From: Sarcocystis neurona
Taxonomy: Eukaryota; Apicomplexa; Conoidasida; Eucoccidiorida; Sarcocystidae
Length of the DNA: 64,000 nt
NCBI GenBank assembly: GCA_000727475.1
Contig: KL647307.1
Span: 740,542-804,541, forward strand
Direction: 5' to 3'
Shown here: in pieces, positions 36,854 to 49,415 of the stretch
Layout: each line of letters starts with the position of its first letter
Numbering within the stretch: the first letter of the stretch is position 1
Program-made: the position numbers and the translations under genes
Notes under the pieces: generated by a model
What the model saw: the letters and a program-made list of their open reading frames with translations, nothing else
What the model was told of the DNA's origin: nothing
Databases searched by the model: none

Positions 36854-39800
36854 GACGCTGCAGCACGTCTTCGATAAACTTGATCCCCTGCACAAGCGAG
36901 TCCTACCTCTCGACAATATCAGGTACTGCCTTTTCTCTCGTATGTTCTTCTCCTCCTCTTCTGCTGCTTCTGCTGCTGCCGCGGCCGCCGTTTCCCCGTC
37001 GTCGTAGAAACGGCCACGCCGACAGCAAAACTGCGTGCCGTGTACGCACGGCCACACATGCCAACATACAAGTGGCTATATGTGTGGCAGAAAGATTTAC
37101 ATATACCTATATATATGTATGTATGTCTACACGTGTGTGCTTCTATGGAGCAAGTGTACGAATGCGTATATATGTATGGCACAAAGAGTTACATATATGT
37201 ATATATAGTGTTCATCTACATGTATATGTTTCTATGGAACAAGGGGACGGATACGTATTTGTATGTGACAGGAAGCTTTACATATATCTGTGCACGTATG
37301 AGTATTCATGGAAGAGGAAGATTTGTAGGTCCCTACCGATTTTCATCTACACACATATCCGTGTAGATGCGTCTATCATATATTTGTCTGTAAATTCCTT
37401 ACTCATATATATAATATATGCACACGTATGTGTTAAAAAGGCATACATATGTGTTCACCAATCTACACAAGTATAAGTCGGCTTATATTGGAATATATTA
37501 TGTACGTACATATGTAAATACATTAGACAAATGTATACACACATATATATCTCTAAATGCCAGCTTCATACATATATATGTATATATATGTACACGTATA
37601 TATCAAAGAGGCATGTATATACGTGTTCTGGCGTCTATATATATATATATATAACCATACATACGTTCGAATATTTTATGTAGGTGTAAATGTAAACATA
37701 CCACGTTAATATATATATATATATATAAACGTACACAGTTACGTCTACATATATAGGTATATGTGTGTATAGGTGTGTACATGTATATGATAGTATTGTT
37801 GTCTGCATAAATATTTATCCACATATAAATGTATATATTTGATAAAGACATACGCGTATAAATATATCTGCGGGCTTACACGTCCATATCTATGTACGTA
37901 CGTGGGGGGGTCCGAGTGTGTATATGTGTGCATGCGGTTGTAGTTGCCTCGGGACTTCTTCTCTTTCAATCTTCTGCTGCTTTTCTCCGTACCTCGACTT
38001 TATTTGGCCTTCTGCCCGTCCTGGGCCCCAGCAGCAGCAGCTGCTTTTCCACATTCTCTGCCTCATTGGTGCTGTCTCTTCCCCTCCTTTTCTCTCTTCT
38101 CCCCCTTTCCGTCGGCCTGCTGCTGTTCTTCTTGGTGCGCGCGACGTTCGCTTCTTCTGAGAAGAAAGAAGCACCTGCTGCAGGAAGTTTCTTCTTTGAC
38201 AGGGCCCCACTTCGACTCCGTTTTCTTGCGTGCTGCTGCGTTGTGAGATGTGAACGAAGACTTTCGCAGGAGACACACGCACTGGCTTCCCTTCTTCTCT
38301 TCAAAGAGGCGCAGTTCTCTCTCTTTGTTGAAGGGCTGTGCGCCTCCTCGTTGGTGGACACGTCTCCTTCTCATCTGCCAACAAATATGTTTTCCTTCCT
38401 TTCCCTTCATAGTAGTCTTCTCCTCTTCTTCTCCTCCTATTCATCTTCTCCCCTTCTCTTCTCTCCTCTTCTTCTCCTCCTCTTTTTCTTCTTGTCGTGT
38501 TCTTCTTCTCTTTTCGCTCTTCCACTTCTCCTTCTCGTCTTCTCCTCGTCTTCTTCTCATCTTCTCCTCGTTTCCTCCTCTTCTTCTCCTCTTTTCCTCT
38601 TCTTCTTCCTTTCTTCTCCTTCTCTCGTTCATCTTCTTCCTCCCCCCTCTTCTCTTCATTTTCTTGTCGTGTCCGTCTTCTCTTCTTCCTTTGCTCCTTC
38701 TCTTCTCGTCTCCTTCTGTTCTTCTCCTTCTCTTCCTCTCTGCTTTTTCATCTCTTCGTCTTCTTCTCTTTTTCTCCTCCTCTTCTTCCTCCCCTCTTCT
38801 TCTCGTCTTCCCTTCTTCTCCTTCCCTTCTTCTTTTCTTCTTCTCTTCTTCTTCTTCTCTCGGCCATCTTCTTCCTCCCCTCTTCTCCTTCTCTTCTTCT
38901 TCTTCGTCCCTCCTTCTTCTTCATCTTTCCTTCTTCTTCTTTTTGTCTCCTTCTGTTCCTCACCTTCTCTTCTTCCTCTTCTTCTTGATGTCTCTCCCTT
39001 TTCCGTCCTTCTCCTTCCGTTCTTCTCCTTCTCTTCTTCGTCTCCTTCACTCATTCGTCTCCTTCTCGCCTTCTACTCTTCGTCCCCTTCTTTTCTTCTT
39101 CTCTTCTTCTCTGCTTTTTCATCTCTTCTTCTCCTTCCCTTCTTCTCCTCCTCTTCCTCTCCTTCTGTTCTTCTCCGTCTCTTCCTCTTCTTCTTCTCTT
39201 CTCCTTTCCTTCGTCTCCTCTTCTTCTTCTCTTCTTCCGCTTTGCGTCTCCCTCTTCTTCTTCTTCCCCACTTCTTCTCCACCTCTTCATCGTCACCGTC
39301 TCCTCCATTTCTTCTTATTTCCGTTCTTTTCTTCTCTTTCTCGTTTGCATTCCCGTTTCTCTTTTCCTTCTCGTGCTGCTTTCTGCTGGCTGTCTGACTT
39401 CCCTTTTCTCTTCTGCTTCTTCTTCCGGAGGAGAGGACGTGTCATTTCCTCGGCGTTGCGTCTCTTCTCCACCGCGCGCGATTTCTTGTAGAACTTGCAC
39501 ATCTTCTCGTCGATTTTCCTCTTCACTGTCGTCCTTCTCTGCGCCGAGCAGACTTCTCCTTTTCTTCTTCGTTTCTCCTCAGTTGTTCCTCTCCCAATTC
39601 CCCCTCCTTCTTTTTCTTCTTCTTCTCCTCGTGTCTCTCCGCAGAGCGGGACTACTCTTCCACATGCAAAATTTTGATGAAGAACCACCGAGGCCGTCCA
39701 ACCGCTTTCTCTTCGAAGGACGAAAATCCACCGCACCCCTGCCCACCGTCGGCTACGAGCTAAACAAGTCCGGTCGTTCACATTTCAACACTACACATAT

Positions 39801-41763
39801 ATATACATATATATATATATATATAATTTTATACATACGACAATATAATATGTGCATATATATGTGGACGTAGATACGTCTATGTAAGTGTGAATAACTC
39901 TGTGTGTGTGTGTGTGCGTAGATATATATTTCCACTTACACCGGAGTGAATACAATTCTTTACTGCTATATAGGTAGATATGCAGATATGTACGAGGACC
40001 TGTACATATAAAATGTATATATGTTTTGGTGACAGAATATACATATAGATATTCGTGTCCTGGTGAGGATCCATATATATGTGTGCTGGTGGGAATGAAT
40101 ATATACATATGTATATGTGTGAAGAATATAATATACAAACGTACTTGTGTCTTGCGTGTTGGTAGGTAGACAGGTACCGCTTTGTGTAGACGTCTGCACG
40201 GCAACGATAAATCTCCTTTCTTCTTTCGTCTTTTCGTTTCCCTCTTGATTTTCAACATCTCCCCTTCCGTTCGTCTCCAACTTTTCGCGGCGTCACTCGC
40301 TCTCTTCCTCTACTGCAGTCTTTTTGCCCGTCCTCGCACTTTTGCCTCTTCGCTGCCATTCACTTGAAAGAGACACGGGCCTCGGCGCAGCAGGACGTGC
40401 CTGCATGCGTCCACCCTAATTCACCGTGAAGAAGGTGACTACATACGTAGCGCGCCTCAATTTTCAACACCCAAAGTGGCTTCACTCTTTTTCTTTTCTT
40501 CTTCTTCGTCTTCTTCTCCGTCGCTCGTTCTGCCCCTCCGCCGCCTCCGCGGTCGCTCTTCACTTTTTTCTTCTTTACCGGTTTCCCTTCGATTTTCTCC
40601 CGCCGCTTTCCCTCCCGCTCGTTCTCCTTCGCCTCGTCCTCCTCCTCCTCCTCCCGTGTTATCCTTTTTCGTCTGTTTCCGTCACCTACGCCACCAACAC
40701 ACCCGTTTCTTCTCCGTTTCTCTGCAGTCCCGGGGCTTCCGACGGCGCGAACGATAACAAATTCGCGTATGTGAGAACTATTTCAAGGTACTGGCGCGTG
40801 CGCCCTCCATCACGCGTGCCTGCTATCACGCGGATATCCTCTTCCTCCTTTCCTCTCTGTCTCTTTCTTCCTCAACAGAAATATATGTATTTATATGCGT
40901 GTATCTACGTTTAGTTATATATACCTGTATATATATACGTGTGTGTCTGTACGTGCACATATATTTAGATATCCATACATACACACTTATATGTACGTGT
41001 AAACATTTGTATTTACACAAACATATGTATGTAGAGATAGATAGATAGGTAGATTTATATCTGCATACGTATTTCTGTACTCGTGTGTATTCATAGATTT
41101 ATGTATATACATATATGTACGTACACAGCAGTTGTTTATTAAGAACCGTGTACGTACACGTATGTACGTATCCTTCGCCGTAGTGCCCACGTGCGTCCAC
41201 GTGTACGTGTGTATAACTGCTGTATATTCGTCGGTTGCCGCGCCTTCTCCCTTGATATAAGCATACACATATACGTATACACGTGCATACGTACATATAT
41301 ATATATATATATGTATGGGGACATATTTTCGTAGATTTCGTACGCCTGTTGACGTTGGTTTTTCTACCTGCTTGTAGGTGTCTGTCCCCATTTTCTCTGA
41401 ATTTTCCCGCTCTTCTTGAGTTTCTGTCCGTCCCCTGCTCTCTCTCTATCTCTCTCTCTGAATTTATATACATGTATTAAAAATTTCAATATGTGTGAGT
41501 CTATATGTATACGATTCTTTGCGCGTACTACGTGCGTACACATGTGTTCACCAACGTTCTTCATAAAATCGTCTAGACCTAGGTGTCTGTATCTCCTCTC
41601 CTTCTCTCTGGTGGGCTTCTGTCTTCGTTGAAGGTGAGTTTCTTTTCTGTGTTTTTTTTTGTCTCGCAGAATCAGGGAAATGATATCGACGGCCTACTTG
41701 CAAGCGCACCAGAAGCTGCATGGCCTTCACGACCTCGAGGCGTTCGGCTTGAAGCACACTTGA
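36854..41763 (+). CDS. Unrecognised gene, five phase-2 exons, 5' end missing
   Basis: I do not recognise this gene. Five exons join cleanly: 36854-36922, 38203-38361 (an internal acceptor near 38250-38270 is possible), 39645-39767, 40728-40787, 41670-41763 (TGA). Every intron is phase 2. Exon 1 reads TLQHVFDKLDPLHKRVLPLD, spaced like a degenerate EF-hand loop (F-x-x-LD...V-L-x-L). Later exons read KEAQFSLFVEGL; LLFHMQNFDEEPPRPSNRF and LPTVGYELN; NDNKFAYVRTIS; and MISTAYLQAHQKLHGLHDLE ending FGLKHT. The acceptors of the last three lie behind strong pyrimidine tracts, including 38400-39640. The first exon starts only 107 bp after the AFG1 stop, and no in-frame ATG precedes it. So either an upstream exon is hidden within the AFG1 locus, or this exon belongs to an AFG1 splice variant. 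Function unknown. Confidence 0.4.
37080..37330 (+). repeat. Tandem repeat of about 90-95 bp, about 2.5 copies
   Basis: GGCAGAAAGATTTACATATA, GGCACAAAGAGTTACATATA and GACAGGAAGCTTTACATATA head successive units (37086, 37177, 37268). Each contains a CTATGGA(G/A)CAAG block. It lies in the first intron of the unrecognised gene. Confidence 0.75.
38400..39640 (+). repeat. 1.2 kb CTT/TTC pyrimidine tract
   Basis: Almost purely C/T on the plus strand, dominated by CTTCTTCTC and TTCTCCTTC units. It ends at TCTCTCCGCAG before the exon at 39645. It yields frames of up to 501 codons (Ser/Leu/Phe-rich on plus; Arg/Glu/Lys-rich on minus), all artificial. It is the longest strand-asymmetric tract in the window. 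Confidence 0.85.
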
Positions 41764-41819
41764 GAAACGGAAGACGGAGACAGCAACGCTGGTGGTGGAA
41801 TGGGAGAGGAAAGTAGAGA

Positions 41820-42330
41820 CGGGAGGTGTGTTTTTCTCTGGCGATGCGCATGAGAAGCACCACCAAGGGCAAGAGAAGAAGAGGCTGAGACACCGTCTGA
41901 CGTAGGGGATGAGAGAACGAGAAGAAACGAGAACAAGAGAAAAAGAGAAAAAAGAAGAGGACGCAGCAAAAATGAAGAAGGAAGGCGAAAGACGAAGAAG
42001 ACGGAGAACAGAGGAGGAGGGGGGAGGGGAGAAGAGGAGACGACGCAGCAGAAAGCAAAAAGACGGAAGCGGAAGAAGAAGCAGAAGAAGAAAAAAAGTA
42101 GAAGACCTGGCAGAAGGGGAAGGAAAGCAACACAAGAATCAGAAGAAAAGAAAGGAGGAGAAGACGATGCAGTGGAAGAGGAAGAAAAGCAGCAACGACA
42201 GGAGTGCACTTTTTGTGGGTCGCGTGTATGACAGTGAGCAGGAGGAGGAGAAGAGGCGTTTGTTTCTTTTCTTGCTGTCGTCTCAGCCGAGCGATTCGAC
42301 GAAGGAGTAGATTCTTGTCTAAATCGGCCA
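41820..42330 (+). repeat. Purine-rich tract (AGAAGA/GAGGAG)
   Basis: About 500 bp of AGAAGAGG-type DNA on the plus strand, i.e. pyrimidine-rich on the minus strand. Elsewhere in this window long pyrimidine tracts lie on the sense strand of genes, so this suggests minus-strand transcription here, convergent with the unrecognised plus-strand gene ending at 41763. Confidence 0.6.
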
Positions 42331-42559
42331 GTGCCAAGGAAGACACGAGCAGAAGAAATTGCGTTTTCTGCTTGATGTCGTGTTAAACAAAAAGAGAAGA
42401 CAGCCTCTTGGGGCCAGCGACAATAGCGCGGAAGAGACAGCGGTATGTTCTTTTTAGCGTTACTCCTGGTACTGTGTCCTTCTTTTTCCCGCCGTATCTT
42501 TACTTGACCTCTTTCTGTTTCTCGTCTGAAGAGACGTCGCGTCGGTACGTTTCTCGAAG

Positions 42560-42812
42560 AGAGAAGAGTAGGAGATGTCTCCTCGTTATAGTCTCCTTGC
42601 TGGTGATACTCCTGTTGCTGCTCCTGCTGCTGTTGTTCCTGCTCTGCTGCTGCTCCTCCGTAAGAACTTGCTGAATATATCGGTGGGAGGGGGGGTGTTG
42701 AAGTTCCTTCGTTGATTTCCTGCTGCGCAGGATCTAAAGAAATAACCCGCGGAATAGACGAAGTGGGGATGGGAAAATATTTGCACATGGTATTCCTGCT
42801 GCGCAGCGTCAT
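42560..42812 (-). CDS. Candidate first exon of an unknown minus-strand gene, Gln-rich
   Basis: An ATG at 42812 opens MTLRSRNTMCKYFPIPTSSI, then ISLDPAQQEIN, a Gln/Glu run (QQQQEQQQEYHQQ) and NEETSPTLL. A possible donor (AAC|GTACCG) lies near 42545. The same frame stays open to 41727, but its second half is the translation of the pyrimidine tract. I do not recognise a family. Plus-strand exon-like segments overlap it (42731-42789, 42844-42882, 42987-43046), so the strand is not settled. Confidence 0.22.
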
Positions 42813-43046
42813 GTAAAGAAATGGCGCACGTGCACCGCTGCAGCGGAGGATCGAGGACAGATTAGAAGCTCTGGCTGACGCCGTACGTCGATGCTATCAT
42901 ATTCGTATTGCTGTTTTGTTTTTTTCGCTTGTTTCCTGCTCTTTGCTTCACTTTGTGAACAAAGATCTCCGTGCATTTGGGCGGAGGACGAAGTGAACAT
43001 TTTTACTGCAGAGGACGGAGAGAAATTTCTCTTCGTAGGCGTGTAG

Positions 43047-46000
43047 GTGGTGATACGTGGTCAACGCAGCCTACATTTTTGTGCGTATGTCAGGCCCCGG
43101 AAAGCCCAGGTGCGGTGCTTCATGGCATGCACAAGGCCGCTTTCTGCCTCGCGTATATTGTTGGGACGCAGAACACACTTTTATCTTTTTTCTGTCCTCG
43201 CTTCGCGGGTGAGAGGACTCTCTAGAACACAACAGGAGAGGTTTATATTTCTCTTTTGCGTGCGCGGAGAGGAGTGGTGTGGCAGAGAGACAAGGGCACA
43301 TGTCTGTATACGTTTGCGCGCGACCACTGGGTGGGCAACTCCCCGTACGAACTGCGCGCGGCTTGCCTGATTTTCCTCCATACATATTTCCTTCACAAGA
43401 CTCACGCAGACGACGGTGTTGTCTTTCCCTGTTTGCGGGGTGACTTCTTTCACCGCGCTGTGATCTTCTGTTAATCGACGAGGTAACGATGCCGCAGTAC
43501 GCGTGCAGAACGTTTCTTGTACTCCTTAGAGAGATATACGAAGAGAGGAGGTGTAGGTCCCAGTTTATCTTAGGAGAGAGCTCGTGCGGCTCGTGCAAAG
43601 GAAGGACGCACGGGTTCGACTGTTTGCAGACGGAGGACCATCGTCCTCTGGAAGGCAGTAAAACTATTTCTGCAGTGTGCAGAGAAACAAACTGTCCTAT
43701 TTTTGTAGGCAGAGAGTGACAAGTCCTCGTTCTTGCGTGCGAGGAGATATAAGGGTGTGAATGCGAGGAGAGAACCTTGTGTCCTGTTGCATGGGGGAAT
43801 AACCAGACGTCTCCTTTGCTGCTTCTTTGAGGAGAGCGTCGCGCAGTCCCGCTGACTACCGCAGAGAGAGATACACATATACGCTTTCTCTGTTGCATGC
43901 AGGGAGAGCTGGTACACCTTCAAGGTTGCGTGCAGGGCTCGTATACCACCGGCTCGTGGGCACCGCGCGTGCAAGTCTTACGTTGTCGACTTCTGCAGTC
44001 GACGTTTTGTTAAAGAGAGTTGCAAGGCAAGAGAATATTTTTTTGACTTTTTCTCGTGGCGATTCCACATGCTCTGATGCGTGAGAATTGTCTACCGGAT
44101 TCTACGCATAAAAAGCGGAGAGCAGTTCTGTTGCTTTCTCCTCCACGCATGTACTACGGGCGCGGCGCGACAGCAGCCCGATTCGGATCTCCCTTTGTCA
44201 ATTTTTTTCATCTGTGCAGGAACGTGCGAACTTCCGGCACGGATCCCACGCGCAAATGTCTTCTGTGTGTCTATGTCATATCATACATATACATATAAAG
44301 TGAGGGAGGCGAAACATGTATATACGTGTATGTACGTACGCATCTGTGAAAATACAGAGGCGCAGTATATGCTTGTGGGCACTCGCTGCCGCCGACACGA
44401 AAAGCTACTACCAACAGGTGACCTTATACGTACGCATGTGATCTATAAATAAGTGTGTGCATATACGTAGAGATCCCCGTATCTACATCTTTTGTGGGAA
44501 ATGTAAAAGGCGCCTCTGCGTGGGTAAACAGAGTTTTGCTTGATTGGCAGTGGCACGTGCGTGCGCTAATTGTTCAACATGCTACAGTGCGTTAACAAAT
44601 CGCAGCCTTGCCGTGGCAAGGATTTAAGCTATCCCCATTTACACTTCGCTACGCACACACATACATGCATCTATGTGTAGACACAGAACAGAATATTTTC
44701 CGCCTCACTTGTCACTGATATGAACGAATGAAAAAGTGTGTCTTTCCCTCGCTAAATGTGGATAGCTCTGTGCGCCTGACAATGTAACGGTGGGCGTTCT
44801 TCCACAGAGATGACGGACTTTAGCAGCGTATTTACCTTGCCGGTACAGCTGTCAATCTTCGGTAGATGCAGAGGAGGCTGCTGCTCCACACGCTGACCGG
44901 AGCAGCCCCACAAGCTGGCGTGATGTTCCCATTAACTAAGTAACAATAACGGAAGCGGTGGAGTAATTTGTGGGAGAGGTTGTTTTTGTTGTGGATCTCT
45001 TGTATTTATGCGTGTTGTTGTTTTGTCTGAATAGGGTGACCGCTGTTGGGTCACTCTTTTATGAGTTCTTCTTCTCTGCAAGTCGCCTTCTTCATGTACC
45101 CGAGTTTCTGTTCTGTCAACAAGCTAAACTCACTCGCTTATTCGAACAACCCCATTCTTGTCATTGCGACTCTCTCGCCAAGTGCGCTGCCTTGCATCGT
45201 TGCGTGGGACGCTCGTGATCCTTTGCTAAGTTGTTCTTGAGTAAGGGCGCCGTCTGCCCTTCGACGGCAGCTAAAAACAGACCCTGCTACTACATACAGA
45301 AAGTGCCGCCACGTGCGTCTACGTGCAAGTATGAATAAAAGTACTGACATATATATATGTATATATATACATATATACATATATATACATATATATGTAT
45401 ATGCACATATGTGTTGCCAGGATTATCAGCGTTCTTCGGACTAAAATTCAACAGGTATATCACGGACATCCTTATAATCTATTTGATCTCTTCCCGCCCA
45501 TATATATATATATATATACACGTATATATACGTGTACTCGCATTGCATGCACCATACCTGTATGCATGCGTATCGCGATTGCAGGGGATTGGAAGTTTAC
45601 CGTAAAACACTGGTGTCTAGTGTTTCCTTGGCGAGAAAGAAACCACCATTCGGCAATTAGTTGGCATCAGCGCGACGCCTTTGACCACCTTCCGACTAGT
45701 GCGACAGCAACCGTAGGTGCCTCTGTCGTGCAATTCTACTCTGAGGCCACAAGAGGAGATATTACAAGGTGATAATTGCTTCTGGTTTTTCAGGCCGCGA
45801 GTGTTTCACCTTCCCCTTCAGCTGCTGCGTGTCCGCTTGTTCGGTGCAGCACATTCGGTCGCGTGCACGCGCTGCTGCCGTACCGTACGTGCGACTCAGT
45901 GTAGCTGGCTAGCGGCGCATACTTCAACCTCCGTTAGCCTGTGCAAATTGTCCTACTTAGCGTGTCCTTTGGTTCTTCGGGCTGATGCGTGATGGTCGTT

Positions 46001-48896
46001 TGCTGCTGCTCTTGGGATTCACGTTAGTGCTCGTCGTACGCGTGTGCACTCTCGACTGGGTATTGGATCTGCTGCAGCAGAATGAGACGCACCTGAGTCC
46101 TCTGCAGGCGGCTGCTGCTGGTGCTTCTCCGCACGTACCTGCTGTTTGAAAAATAGTCGTCTAAAGGGCACTTCAAAACTCACCTACGCTAACCGTCAAC
46201 GGGTTCTCGTGCGTAAACTCTGCAGAAGAACTTTCCCTGCGCTGCCAGCAGTTCCTTAGTATGGTCGCATTGACGTCGTGCTACATATGCACTTCGTGTC
46301 GCTCTCTCCTCTTCCCGCTGAATGTTCGAATATATAAATGCTGACATGCGGTCTGCGAATAGTGTTGTGTTGGGACAGTGAGACGCGGATCTGGAATGGA
46401 GGTGGTGAAGCGGGTGAATCGCGCTGTTGAGCGCTGCTGTCGCAGCTGCGGCTCGTCTGCTGCTTGTACGCACAAGGCGCAAAGATGCGGCAACCCCCTA
46501 CAAAACATCTACACCAGAGGTAGACACTCCTGCATCCTTTTTTCTTCTGCGGTAGCTACTATGATTGCAATTCCGGCAACCACCAAAACGTATGCCCTCC
46601 CGTCTATAGACTTGGAATATGTGATTGTGAACACCCACACTTGACTCGAAGGCGACGATGCGGATCCGTATATTTTATTTACACATTGGCGTACATACAT
46701 GTGTATGCATGCGTGTACGTGTATACACGTTTAAAGATGGTACGTTCTGCATTGCTGCACACACCCACAAAGCTCCTCACCAAAAAAGAGGTGCAGAGGC
46801 GTAACGAGTGTTTTGTGGGATGCTGTATGCTCTTCTTGTATATGATGCGCGCATCCTGATAGTCCTTAGGACAGACACTAACACTCACCTGTCTTCTAAT
46901 ACACGCACATACATATCTATACGTATCTTTGTATACATGTACATGGTATATGGAAATTCTCTTTATCTACACATGTGTCTGTCTATGTATATATATATAT
47001 ATATATATACACACAAACATAAGTACATAGAGGTGATGTGCTGCAATGTGTTGGACACGTGCGTTACTCGGCAAGCCACGAGAGCGTTGTGGGGTGCCGC
47101 TTACGATGCCGAAGCTCCAAAGCGACCGATTTACCGAGACGGGCACGGGGTCTGCCCCTCGTCATCATTCTTCTGGCCAGAATTGCCGCTTTTAACTACC
47201 AACACTGTAGACCGGTCAGCTCATCGACAGAGACCCCTAAGTCTGCCCGTGGGGTTGCCGTCTTCTCTTTTCTTCTCTTTGGTGCTGCGTGATCGTCCCC
47301 TTTTTCCTCACTTTGGTGCTGCGTCGCCTTCGTTTCTCTATTTCTTTTTTCCGCCTTGGTGCTGCCACTCCGCACGGTGACGGCGGCTGGATGTTCTGCC
47401 ACGACGAAACTGTCAAAATATTCTCTGTTACGGTTTCGTTCCTCCTCCTTATTGTGTTGTGATGCGTTACGCGATAATTCACACAGAGACACCTGCCGGC
47501 ACGCCGCGTGCATATACACCTATATGTATCGATACAGCCGCAGGTATGAGCACACACCTATATCTCTCTGTATATGTAAGATGTCTGCGTGAAAGCGCTA
47601 ATCGATATGCACACCTACAAAAAAGGTACGTAAATCGCTCTGCAGGACCACAACTGCATGCCACCGTCGGTACGCACGTGGAAATATATACAATCTGTAG
47701 ATCGACATACATAAGCACACGTATATATAGAGAGAGGAAGGTGAATTCCCCCTCGAAGCGGGAGCATACGGGGAGACACTTGCACAAGACAGCACGGCGA
47801 TCCCCTGGAGGCCGGACTAAACGGACAACCCGTTCAGCTGGCCACACTGCCCTTCCTCGCCCAAAACGCTGCAGTACACCTGGGCGAGTCTACAAATCGG
47901 AAGAAAATCTGCACAAGATACAGATAAATAAGCATACCCTACGTATGTAGAGTAATTCGACATCTTTAAAAAAAACATATATATATAAATATATATGCAT
48001 ACTCCTTACGAATCTGTACCTCATACACGTGAACGCATGCACGCAACACTATGAACATATGCTTATGTAACGTCCAGACATACCTGTACATCAGCAGACA
48101 AATTTCTACATTCGCATATGCACGCGTGCACCTCCCTGCCTACATTCGTATCTTCTCCCTACATCTCCCTACATATAAGCGTCTTGAAAAGGACCGCGCG
48201 TCTCTTGCACCTGCGCACCCTCATTGGGTACCTGCCTTAATGTCTGTATTGATATGGCCTCCTTTTTTTCTGGCTCTCCCTCTCCTCCCCACAAAGAGAG
48301 ACATACAAATGTGTACACGTATACAAATATATATGTATATATGTAAATGTACGTGTGAGACATACAAATGTGTACACGTATACAAATGTATATATATATA
48401 TATGTAAATGTACGTGTAGCAACGGGCGTGACGTTTACCGGAGAGAGAGGCCACTGCATTTCCTAACACTGGCAGACCTTCTTTGTGCTCATGCGCTTGC
48501 ATGCGCCCCCCCCCCTCCCCGAGTCGGTGTCTTTTTAGTTCCGTGCAGCAGAGTCAGTTCGCTTCTCTCTCTGTGGGGCGGAAGTTAAAAGAGGACCCGG
48601 CTCGAGCACTCCATCGCACAGTCTTAAATATCGAAGCGGAAAAAAAAAGTCACCACACCGTCTCTGCTTTCTTCCTCTCTGTATCTTTGTACACACAGAC
48701 ATCTACACGTATCACGCCAGCCATTTCTCTCTCGTATTCTCTCTGTCTCTCGCCTGTATCGCACTGCCACCAAGAACGCTTTAAACAAAACATATATACA
48801 AAGAGAGAGGGGCGAGAAGGGAAGAGTGTGTGTGTGTGTGTGTATGTGTGCTTGTATGTGTTTTCCTTTGAAAACAATGACCGAAGCTGCAAGTGA
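43047..48896. other. Unresolved 5.8 kb without a supportable gene
   Basis: Balanced composition as far as about 46600, then TA-rich DNA and a two-copy repeat at 48298-48419. Several short exon-like frames exist. On plus, one is near 45584-45715; another is a short membrane-like end at 45985-46149 (RLLLLLGFTLVLVVRV, stop). On minus there is a frame at 43898-43071. No two could be joined in phase with a recognisable product, so none is called as a gene. Confidence 0.4.
48298..48419 (+). repeat. Two-copy tandem repeat, 59-bp spacing
   Basis: Two near-identical units start with GAGACATACAAATGTGTACA at 48298 and 48357. Both end in TGTAAATGTACGTGT, with a variable TATATA tract between. The high identity suggests a recent duplication. 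Confidence 0.85.
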
Positions 48897-49415
48897 ATGC
48901 TCGTGAAGACGTTGTGTGGGTTCAAGAAAAACTCGCTCTTTGTTATTCGTTCTTTTTCAACGAGACGTCAACACTCCGCCGCCTGCGTCTCCCTTCGACA
49001 CCGCAAGCGCGCTGACACGCTACGGACGACCGAAGACGGAACTTCCATCGGCGAGTGTATCTCTCCGTCAGCACTTTTTCCTTGTGCCAAACTTCTGCCA
49101 TTTGTTCCCACCGTCGACTGTATCGATGCCACAGACTTTCACTACCGCGCCGACTCTACAGCTGCCACGTATCCCAGCGCCTTTAACACTTGTCAGGCTG
49201 CATGCGGGGACGCAGCTGAGACGAGGGCGAAGAAGAAGAGGCCGGCGGGAGAGAACCGCACTTTCACTTTTCCAATAAAGCAGAAGCACAGACATTGCCG
49301 CTCCGTCTGCACGGTCGAGCAGCGGAAATCACGCAGAAACGGCAGCAACTCTTCCTTCTTGGACTCTTCGGAACAACAGCAGCAGAGCAGAAAGGTCAAG
49401 AATCTCTCGACCTAG
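48897..49415 (+). CDS. Hypothetical ORF, 172 codons, possible mitochondrial N-terminus
   Basis: An ATG-initiated frame of normal amino-acid composition, free of the simple repeats that surround it. The N-terminus MLVKTLCGFKKNSLFVIRSF is basic and hydrophobic without acidic residues and is followed by STRRQHSAA, which is compatible with a mitochondrial presequence. A competing plus-strand frame (48916-49278) is equally open, so this may be chance. No family is recognised. It lies about 0.7 kb beyond the 3' end of the CD2BP2-type gene, which is on the opposite strand. Confidence 0.25.
   Translation: MLVKTLCGFKKNSLFVIRSFSTRRQHSAACVSLRHRKRADTLRTTEDGTSIGECISPSALFPCAKLLPFVPTVDCIDATDFHYRADSTAATYPSAFNTCQAACGDAAETRAKKKRPAGENRTFTFPIKQKHRHCRSVCTVEQRKSRRNGSNSSFLDSSEQQQQSRKVKNLST

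Noticed and set aside
37892..39491. Plus-strand frames of up to 501 codons, Ser/Leu/Phe-rich
   Set aside because: Translation of the CTT/TTC pyrimidine tract; no domain, and it lies between exons of the phase-2 gene.
43071..43898. 275-codon minus-strand frame of normal composition
   Set aside because: No recognisable domain, and competing plus-strand frames (43256-43474, 43489-43719) are equally good; left uncalled.
48916..49278. Frame containing SVSLRQHFFLVPN, faintly like a DEAD-box helicase linker
   Set aside because: Only a short resemblance; no helicase motif (Q motif, DEAD, SAT, motif VI) found nearby on either strand.
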